Shown here one piece after another: positions 56,783 to 64,000 of a DNA stretch of 64,000 nucleotides. Under the pieces are notes generated by a model, which did not search any database, was not told the DNA's origin, and saw only the letters and a program-made list of their open reading frames with translations. Source of the DNA: Gongronella butleri (lineage: Eukaryota > Mucoromycota > Mucoromycetes > Mucorales > Cunninghamellaceae); the NCBI GenBank assembly GCA_025201375.1, contig JAIWZP010000003.1:310001-374000 (forward strand), in the 5' to 3' direction. Both the position numbers and the translations under genes were made by a program. Position 1 is the stretch's first letter. Every line of letters starts with the position of its first letter.

Positions 56783-57626
56783 TCATTTTTTGGCGCCAGC
56801 CGTTGTCGCCTGGCCTTGGCCTTGGTCTTGAGATGGTGCTTGCTCTTTGCCATGGTCCGAGCGGATGCTTGCCCTGGCCTTTTCAAGGCGCTCGGCGATG
56901 ATGGCTTTGTTATCGCACAAGGCGCTGTCCAACTGGGCAAAGTTTCTCTCCGATAGGGCGGGAAGCTTGTTGAGCTTGATGGCCTCCTCGCACACGAGAG
57001 CGTCCGTGCTGTGCTTGACCACAAAGTCAATGATACGATTGCGCACCGTGGTCACAACTGTGGGGTCCTTGAGCAGCTTTTTTTTACTGACACCCAAGCG
57101 CATTTCCGGCTCTACGCCTTCAGCGTCATTCAAGAAAAGGTAAAAAAAAAAAAAGATTAGATCGGATTCGCTTTTGTCAATGGCCCATGTTGTCATTTCC
57201 CCCCTTTTTTTACGTTCGATGGCGTCTATGCGGATCCAGACGTGAAATGGACAAAAGACCTTGTTGTTGTCCTGGCGATCACGATAGGCCTTGTACTCTT
57301 CCTCCAAGCGACGGGCACGCAAACAAAGGTCGTAAATGCGGAAATTGAGCTCTGTGCCACTGACGCTGGGCGTGCGCAGCGCGTTCTGGTACTTGGAGAG
57401 CATCTCCAGGAATGATACCTTGAGTTCGACGCCATTGAGCGTGGACAACGACTATAAAGGACGGAAAATGCGTGTCAATTCCATGCTGCCTTTTTTTTTT
57501 TTTTTACAATTTACTCACCTCGTCGTCGACGACCATCTTATGAGGCGTTGTCTCGCTCAGCAGTTGCTTGACGATATTCATTCGCGTGGCAAGAACATCC
57601 TCTCCAGGAATTTGAAAAGTGGGCAT
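56783..57626 (-). CDS. Conserved-looking helical protein of unknown function
   Basis: Three exons, 57626-57519, 57451-57214 and 57117-56783, give 226 residues. The splice borders are canonical and the frame is kept through all joins, which supports a real gene. The protein is mainly charged helix: residues 37-115 contain a segment with LEEEYKAYRDRQDNNKVF, and the second half a VEPEMRLG start followed by RNRIIDFVVKHSTDALVCEEA and ERNFAQLD repeats of heptad character. The C-terminus is Gln/Gly/Lys-rich and ends AGAKK. There is no signal peptide or membrane span. I do not recognise the family; a small subunit of a coiled-coil complex is one possibility. A TATATAAAAG lies 73-82 nt upstream of the ATG. 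Confidence 0.7.
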
Positions 57627-58254
57627 GGTTGAAAAATGAATAAAAAGAAAAAAATGATAAAAAGATGGGATCTCCGGATCGGAAACGCCGCAAACACGCT
57701 TTTATATACGCGCGACACGCGCTAAATCCAAGTTCGATAAACTTTCGTGGCACGCGGCATGATGCAAGCAAGGTGCTGTCGTCGTTTTGTAGGCATGACG
57801 CATCACCTGAGCCATCTATCTCTTTTTTATCCTTGTTTCACCACATTTGTTTCAATGGATTGTACTTGCTTCCACAGCAATTCCGCGACAATTGTTGCCA
57901 GTGCAACATTACGCGGGGCAGTGGCGAAAAAAAAAAAAAAAAAAACGTGCTTTGCACGTGAAATGTCCCGTCTTTCCGCCAACAAACTAAAAAAAAACGC
58001 ATCAATTTGTTTTTCCAATATGCATCTGCTCTAAATGAAGGCTGATCATGTCTATTTTTTTTTTGTCGCGTGGCAAACCAACAATGGGCACGAAAAGACG
58101 GCGAGAGCGAAAAGACGCGGCAACGCGCACGGTGTTTTAATCGAGGCGCGGGGTTTCCACTTTGTTGCGGGGCTTCAATTCCTCAAATTCTTTTTTTTTT
58201 CTTCCAAGCGTCGTTCTTTTTGGTTTTCTTTCTCCTTTTTGTTTTTTGCGTGCG
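57627..58254. other. Divergent promoter interval
   Basis: 628 bp between the start codons of the unknown minus-strand gene and the plus-strand WD40 gene. It contains the minus-strand TATA box and an A18 run near 57927-57944. A C/T-rich leader precedes 58255. No gene is seen. Confidence 0.5.
57699..57708 (-). promoter_or_regulatory. TATA box candidate
   Basis: TATATAAAAG on the minus strand about 75-80 nt before the ATG of the 226-residue gene. Spacing closely resembles that of the TATA candidate before MFS paralog 2. Confidence 0.45.
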
Positions 58255-59676
58255 ATGGATATCCCTGGGTACTATTTCGACGCGGAGAAGAACCGGTATT
58301 TCAAGTTGATGAAGACGGGCGAGCACAGCGAGGCTGCGGTGTTGCAGCGGCGGCGGCAACAAGAGCAAGCGCAGCGGGATCGGCAGCAGGCGCGTGTTCG
58401 AGGGCAAAAGTACAAGCCTGTGTTGACGATGCATCAATTCGCGGCACGGCGCACGATAACGCCCTTTTTGGGGCCGCGCGCGCTTTTCTTTGAGGCGACG
58501 GCGTCGCTGGCGACGCATTTGCATGCGGATGGCCGTGCACAGACGCTGGAGGTGCCCCAACCTGCGGTGAGCGCGACAAAGCAAATCAGCCACGCCGCGT
58601 TTGATCCGTCGACGGGGCAATTGACGACCGCAGGGCTTGACGGGCAAATGGTCCGTTTTTGTTATCAAACGGACCCTTTTTTTGCTTCTTGGCCGTGCAG
58701 CGCGGCATGGTCGGCCATGGCACCGGTGACATCGCTCCAATATGGGCCAATGTGCGATTTGGACGGATGTCGGACGCAATTCCTGATGGCGACGACGATG
58801 GGCCATGCACGTAGTCCCAATGGTTTGTGGCGGTTCCGTCTTGCGCTGCCCGAAGCACTGAACGAAGAGCAGGCGGGCCAATTGATGGAAAATCAGGAGC
58901 AGGCACGACGTGTGTTGGTGGATCCGCTTCAATTGCCGACTGCGCAGGACGACAGCAGCTACGATGCCCGAAAAGACACGTTCTGGGCATCACATTGGAG
59001 CTATGACCATAATGTGGTGTTGATCGGGTCGGCCAAGGGCCTGACGATCCTCAATGGGTCCTTTGACCTTGCCGATCGCATTTCCACCAAATCCGACGTG
59101 TTTGCCACGCAATTGTCTGCTTCTCAGCCACGGATTGCATGGATTGGATGCCGCAATGGCCATTTGGCACTCGTCGACAGTAGAAAGCCCAATGCCGAGG
59201 CACGCAAGCCCAGTCTTCGATTCAAGCACGCGTCGTCCATCACACACCTACGACCTTTGGATGATTGGGCGTCGGGCCACGGCGTGCTAGCTGCAAGCAT
59301 GAATGGCCATGTCGCCCTGTGGGACACGCGCTTCTCCAAGCGCCCCACACGTCAATTCATCGACCATCGCAACGAGCACACGCGCAACCTCGGATTCGAT
59401 GTCGACACCATCGCCACGTTCTCCGTCGCCATTGCAGGCGTCGACAACAAGGTTCGAGTCTGGTCATTGCTCGACCACCAGCAAACCGTCGCCCCAGCAT
59501 GGACAAGCGACGATTTCCATCGTCCTATCCCCTCAATTGCCCTCCAACACACACCGCCGCCTAGACACGCCGCTTGGACACATCTCAACCACGAAAAACA
59601 CGCGTCGCTCCCTGGTCTGCTCGTCTGCACATCGGATCAACAACATACTCCAGAATTGCATTGGTTCTCCGTGTAA
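58255..59676 (+). CDS. DCAF4-like WD40 protein (CUL4-DDB1 substrate receptor type)
   Basis: Single exon, 473 residues. The N-terminus MDIPGYYFDAEKNRYFKL is the DCAF4/WDR21 signature, followed by an Arg/Gln-rich helix (LQRRRQQEQAQRDRQQ). The propeller part has a DVFATQLSASQPRIAWIGCRNGHLALVDSRK blade, then HASSITHLRPL, MNGHVALWDTRF and AGVDNKVRVWSLLD, ending with a SIALQH blade. In other organisms DCAF4 docks on DDB1-CUL4 as a ubiquitin-ligase receptor through WDxR-like motifs; here LWDTRF fits. The target is unknown. It is the only long intron-free gene on the plus strand and ends 250 bp from the convergent condensin gene. The ATG at 58255 is preferred over an in-frame one at 58162, which would add Phe/Ser-rich residues before the conserved start. 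Confidence 0.85.
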   Translation: MDIPGYYFDAEKNRYFKLMKTGEHSEAAVLQRRRQQEQAQRDRQQARVRGQKYKPVLTMHQFAARRTITPFLGPRALFFEATASLATHLHADGRAQTLEVPQPAVSATKQISHAAFDPSTGQLTTAGLDGQMVRFCYQTDPFFASWPCSAAWSAMAPVTSLQYGPMCDLDGCRTQFLMATTMGHARSPNGLWRFRLALPEALNEEQAGQLMENQEQARRVLVDPLQLPTAQDDSSYDARKDTFWASHWSYDHNVVLIGSAKGLTILNGSFDLADRISTKSDVFATQLSASQPRIAWIGCRNGHLALVDSRKPNAEARKPSLRFKHASSITHLRPLDDWASGHGVLAASMNGHVALWDTRFSKRPTRQFIDHRNEHTRNLGFDVDTIATFSVAIAGVDNKVRVWSLLDHQQTVAPAWTSDDFHRPIPSIALQHTPPPRHAAWTHLNHEKHASLPGLLVCTSDQQHTPELHWFSV

Positions 59677-59926
59677 ATTTCCCCCTTTTTGATATGATAC
59701 CCCATTAGAAAAATCCTCTGCATCCCCTATTCACCCAATGCCATCCCAATTGACCCATGCATCCATTGTAAAAATCATTAAAATCCTCCATTTTCCTCTT
59801 TTTTTTCATTTTTTTCCGTTGGCTCTTGTCCCTCACACCTCTCTTGCTCTGTCCGGTCGCAGTAAAGTAAAAAAAAAAAAGGTGGGGTACAATGCTCGTG
59901 TTTCATTCAATTCATGTCAATTCACA

Positions 59927-62900
59927 TCAATTCTGGACAATGGTGATTTGTTGCAGCACTTCGTCGCTATTGAGCCAATTGGTATCGTCGCCGAGCACAA
60001 AGAGCTCGTCATTGTCCTGACCGGGTGGATGCAGGCCAGAGATGCTGAGATTCTTCTCGTTGGCGAGATGGAGCAGGCAAATGAAGCAAAATGGTACAGA
60101 AATGTCCCGCATCACCTTTGGCGGGTACATTGTTTTCAAATGATGGATCACTTCCATGAATTTGAGCTCGCCGTACACACTCGGCTCCTCGGCCAAAGGC
60201 TGACCCTGAAAAAAATAAAGACAATTGAGTAAAAAAAAAAAAAAAAAAAAAAAAAACGTGTGTCGCGTGATTCCAACATCCTTTTTCGCGTCAAAAGTCG
60301 CGTCCATGGGCAAGATGGAGCTCACTTACGGGTGGTGGGACCGTGAGCGCCTTCCAGAGATTCTCTTTTAGCTTCTTCACATCGACGCGCTTGGCCTTTT
60401 TCGCATAATCGACGTAGGGTGGCTTGACCTTCTTCACCTGGCTACCAACCAGCGGATCGTCGTACACCTGCGCGTCGTCCGCGTCGTACATGCCCATTGG
60501 ATCGTCGTCAAACATGGAGGTCTCCGGGAACGTGTCATCGTAGCCGCCAAAGCTGGCTATTTTGGGCAAAAAAAAAAAAAGAGATTGAGGGGACAAATGA
60601 AATCGAGTCTCTTTCTTTACCTGCATCGTTAAGAGGGTCGTCTAGTTGCGTGGTATCGGCTGGGCCTAGGTCCTCGGGCATGGCTTCCTGGTTGGCCCAG
60701 AATTGCGGCGCATCGTCGTCCATGCCTTCCATGTCAAACCCATCATCGTCGATGATGTCACCCGTGGGCTGCAATTCGTTCACTAAAAAAAAAAAAAAAA
60801 AAAGGAGAAAATGCGTAAATTTTTCATGGTCATTGGGATGCACTTTTTTTTTTTTTTTTTTACCCCGCTCATTGACTGCAGGCGCACGTTTCTTGAAATT
60901 GGGCCGCAGCACCTTGATTTTTGGCTTGAGGAAGAAGCGTAGCAGCTGCTTTGACGAGAATTGCTGGTCGTCGGGCAGTAGAAGCGATGCAGGGTCCATG
61001 TGCTGGCGAGAAAGCGGCAGCGTGATGTCCGTGCGCTTGTTTCGGCCGAAAATGTCCTCGTCCTTGATGTCCTCGCCGTGTAAAAAGTCAATGGCCGTAT
61101 TTTTGTCTTGCGCAGCTCGTTTACGTGTCGGCCTCTCTGGCGCAGGGGTCGGCGCGTCCGAGGGCGTCGCCGAATCGGATGGCGTAGCTGCAGAAATCGG
61201 TGTTGGCGCTTGAGCAGCGGCTAAAAAGAAAAAAGAAAAAGAGAAAAAAAATCAGAAAACGCCTCCGTATTCCACCTTTCCCTTCTCTTCCCCCTTTTTT
61301 TTCCATACTTTGGCGTGTGGTGCGGCGCAGCTTCCAATGTTCCGGGCCGGCCCAGGCCTTGGACATGGTGGTATCAAAGTAAGCAAGCAATTCGGCGTGG
61401 GCGGCCGAGGTGATGGAATAGATGCCCTCATCTGGCCGTTCGTCGTCTTGCTGTTGTTGCTGCTGCTGATCATGTTGGTCCAGGTCGTCGCCATCCAATG
61501 GATCACCATTGGGGTCCTGGACCAGCGCGTCATCATTCACCTCGGCAAATGGATCCGCAAATTCACCGCCACCGGCCGCCATGTCGTCGTCGTCCCCAAA
61601 ATCAAAGTCAAATCCGTCATACGGGTCGTCCATTGGCGGAGCAACACTCGCCGCGCCGTCGTGCGGCGCATGTTCCTGCTGTTCAAGCTCATCCGGGTCC
61701 TTTTCCTTGCTCACTTGGTTGAGATCATCAATCATGTCGGCGCCATCACCAAAGAAATCAATCGTCTTGAGCGTTGGGCACACCGTCAGCGTGTCAAAGT
61801 CCATGTCCAGCCGCAGCTTGCCTGTAAAAAGAAGAAAGAGAAAAAGAGAAAAAAAAAGCGTGAGCGACGCGTCTTTTTTTCTTTTCTTTTCTTTTTTTTT
61901 TTTTTTGTTGCCGTACTGCGCAATTTCGTGATATCCATGACGGATTCGTGTGCGAGTGCGTGTTGGCCGGGATCGTCAAACATGATGAGCTGGCTGCCAA
62001 GCTCCAATTCGGCAATGGATGGCATTTGCGTGTCAATGTCCATGGCATTGTCCATTTCGGGCGTGTCATCCTCGTCATGGTCGCTGGCACCCGTGTCGTC
62101 AGCCGTGGCATCCGTGTCAATGGCTGTGACGGTGCCAGGCATGTCCTCGATCTGCTCGGGTGGTGCATCCGACGAGTCAAAGATGATTTTGCCGTCGTGA
62201 TCCAGGCTCAAGACGTTCAAAAGCAGTCCACGCGCACCGCCCTCGTCGAAATCAGCCGACGTCTTTTTAAAAAGCGGGTCCACCGAGAAATCCACCTCGA
62301 GCTTTTTGTTGGCAATCTGCGAAAAGTCCTTGAGCAACGTCTTTTCCGACCGTGTCGCCTAAAAAAACAAATACAGCCATTGAGCATCCAATGGCGAGCT
62401 TATTTTTTTTTTCCTTCTTACACGTCGTCGTGTCCTCTTTTCTTGTTCTTGGTCGCCATCGTCCGTGTCATCTGGAAAGATTTGGAAGAAAAATGAGAAA
62501 ATGGACCATAGAACGCGCTTTTGCCACTCTTTGCTCTTCTTTTTTCGCTTACTGCCAGCGTGGTCCGACAAGCCCGTGAGCAATTTGCCGGTTTCCGAGG
62601 CGACAGAGTCGACGCGCGAAGTGTAAATCTTGACGCAGCCGTCCAATGTGCATGACGCCCTTTGAAAATTGATCGAATCGCCCTCGCGGATGAACGCCAT
62701 CTCGTGAAAGTAATCGATCAGCGCAAAGTTCCAGCTGTTGGTCGCGTTGATTTTCTGGAAACAATGAAAAAAATAAGACTTGGCCGACATTTTCTTTGTT
62801 TTTATCGTCTTACATTGTCGGTGGCCATTTTGAGCCATTCCTCAAAGTTGGAGTACATTTGCTCGGGCGACACGGTGGGCAGCGCATTGACCTCGAGTGG

Positions 62901-63089
62901 GATGAGCGTCTGGTTGTTTGAGTCGCTGCTGGTATTAGCAGGATGGTTGCTGGCAAGTGCCTGGCGAGACAACAGCGACCGCCGCAGCCGATCTCCTTGC
63001 CCATCCGACCGTCGATCTTGTCGTGAGCGCTTACGGCTGCCTCGGTCCTGCGTGTCGCGTCGTGGGCTGTCAGGCATGGGCCGCGTCAT
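59927..63089 (-). CDS. BRN1: Condensin complex subunit 2 (CAP-H, Brn1/Cnd2, kleisin)
   Basis: Nine exons: 63089-62814, 62754-62553, 62471-62422, 62358-61917, 61821-61309, 61220-60864, 60782-60621, 60556-60330, 60205-59927; 835 residues. It is the kleisin that bridges the Smc2 and Smc4 heads and holds the HEAT subunits in mitotic chromosome compaction. Barren-family blocks: LSRQALA and SNFEEWLKMATDNKINATNSWNFALIDYF, NFQRASCTLDGCVKIYTSRVDSV, ADFDEGGARGLLLNVL, LLLPDDQQFSSKQLLRFFLKPKIKVLRP, YAKKAKRVDVKKLKENLW, and the C-terminal winged-helix part ending DEVLQQITIVQN. The middle has the usual acidic Asp/Glu/Gln linkers. The N-terminus is Arg/Ser-rich, typical for Cdk-site-bearing tails. Intron 6 begins with an A19 run and ends with a T20 run. 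Convergent with the DCAF4-like gene. Confidence 0.95.
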
Positions 63090-64000
63090 GAAAGAAAAAA
63101 AAAAAGTGAAGAAGAAAAAGTAAACAGGGGAAAAAGAGCAAAAAAAAATTCAGGAAACCGCAAAAGGGTCGCCAGTTAAAAAAGTCATTGACGCGCGCCA
63201 TCCATTCTGATTGGCCGGCAAATCACGTGCTTTGGTCAGCATAGAAACAGGTCGTAAGCAAGCAATTGGGACACCATTTTATCGTTTTAACCGTGTCCTT
63301 GTGCTTTTAATGCCATGCAAACAAAAGTTAACATGGTAGACAATGACTTGCCATTTTGTAGAGGCCCATTTTCTTGATATGAGATCAAAAATTTGCTTGA
63401 AATTAAAATGATATTTCGTGACAAAAGTGACCAAATGCGATTTATATTTTTGAAGCGCGTTTTTGACCCGTTCATGATCCAAAACGTTGGTTCACAGAAC
63501 GTAGCGAAAAGGAGCGCGCTGTCCATTGCTTTCAAACAAACTCGTGGTTGTGCCTGTAGTCCTGCTCGTTTGATTACCAAAGACCAACTTCATATAAAAT
63601 CAGCGATTCTGCCATTTTCTCGACAGGTATCTAGCCAACTCGCCTTTGCCAATGCTGTGTGACATCTTTGTCGCTTGAGCTTTTTAATGAGATCTTCTGT
63701 GATTCCTTGGGATGCCTGAGTGCCGAGCAATTGTAATTTTCAAAAATGGCGAAAAATCACAGGGTGACCCCTGGCTCGCGGAAAATCCGAAATTCAACCT
63801 GGCTCAATCTGCATGAATTTTGACCCAGGGGTGGACGTTTTGCTATTTCCAACGAATTTCGAATAAAAAAAAGGAAATAATTGGCTGGATCAGCCGTAAA
63901 GTGCATTTGACGTCTCATTTTAAAATCGTGGTTACTCGACGACGAATTGCCGTGGGGCTTTGAAACTGGCAATACGCGCAGAGCGCGCCTTGATCTTTTC
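63090..64000. other. Gene-free right edge with partial repeat R1
   Basis: Upstream region of the condensin gene, then AT-rich DNA and, from about 63690, a partial R1 copy running off the window. No gene is recognised. Confidence 0.5.
63690..64000 (-). repeat. Dispersed repeat family R1, copy 4 (partial, reverse)
   Basis: It resembles copy 3 in the same orientation: TTTTCAAAAA, the GGAAAATC(C/G)-GAAATT block near 63780, and the AAT(A/G)AAAAAAAGG--- block followed by GCTGG-TCAGC near 63863-63894. The copy is cut by the window edge. The match is weaker than among copies 1-3. Confidence 0.45.

Noticed and set aside
58183..58932. 250-codon minus-strand frame opposite the DCAF4-like gene
   Set aside because: It is Arg/His-rich antisense shadow of a well-supported WD40 gene.
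1..64000. CRISPR array, bacterial operon or phage island
   Set aside because: Dense spliceosomal introns and nuclear-type genes show eukaryotic DNA; no spaced palindromic repeats with unique spacers are seen.
1..64000. A coherent new multi-gene system
   Set aside because: Neighbouring genes belong to unrelated housekeeping pathways, in both orientations, with separate promoters; nothing suggests a functional cluster.

Overview
The window reads as nuclear DNA of an early-diverging fungus, most probably Mucoromycota and perhaps Mucorales. Almost every gene is interrupted by short introns of roughly 60-260 bases that begin GTA and end (T)nAG, about 90 in all. The core proteins are fungal or opisthokont in type, the spacers carry long poly(A)/poly(T) runs, and one gene (41540-42766) resembles a PD-(D/E)XK-like family that I recall from Mucorales genomes. 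No CRISPR array, rRNA or convincing tRNA is seen. The gene models below were built by hand: exons were joined only where GT/AG (once GC/AG) borders kept the frame and restored a recognisable protein.

Layout, left to right. 748-2130 (-) is a single-exon protein with about five helix-turn-helix units. 4163-7127 (+) is the ribonucleotide reductase large subunit. 7712-8489 (+) is tRNA 2'-phosphotransferase. 10828-12948 (-) is a Pho80-like cyclin with a Q/H-rich tail. 14620-15700 (+) is mitochondrial ATP synthase subunit b. 16570-17009 (+) is a tiny PIG-Y-like GPI-anchor subunit. 17554-19434 (+) is casein kinase I. 20355-22353 and 27367-29272 (both -) are two paralogous MFS carriers separated by 5 kb of repeat-bearing DNA. 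29806-33554 (-) is Utp12/WDR3, 33895-35151 (-) a Tti2-like HEAT protein, and 35474-39837 (+) RNA polymerase II subunit Rpb2.

39838-44696 is the accessory part: two unrelated 11-bp minisatellites, a duplicated Rpb2 3' flank, the PD-(D/E)XK-like gene and a decayed Ty3/gypsy fragment. Then follow a secreted Cys-rich protein (44697-45560, -), a SAPS-domain phosphatase subunit (46210-49840, -), prolidase (50308-52254, -), a single-HKD phospholipase D-like protein (53161-55003, -), an unrecognised 226-residue protein (56783-57626, -), a DCAF4-like WD40 protein (58255-59676, +, intronless) and condensin subunit CAP-H/Brn1 (59927-63089, -).

The genes are independent housekeeping units, not an operon or cluster. 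Shared themes are nucleotide supply and transcription (RNR, Rpb2), RNA and ribosome maturation (Tpt1, Utp12), cell-cycle and signalling control (cyclin, CK1, SAPS subunit, Tti2, condensin) and transport. The most noteworthy signals are a 5-nt internal micro-exon needed to join one MFS gene, 16- and 27-nt micro-exons in prolidase, the multi-HTH protein, a diverged dispersed repeat present four times, and the minisatellite region beside Rpb2. I did not find a convincing new multi-gene system.
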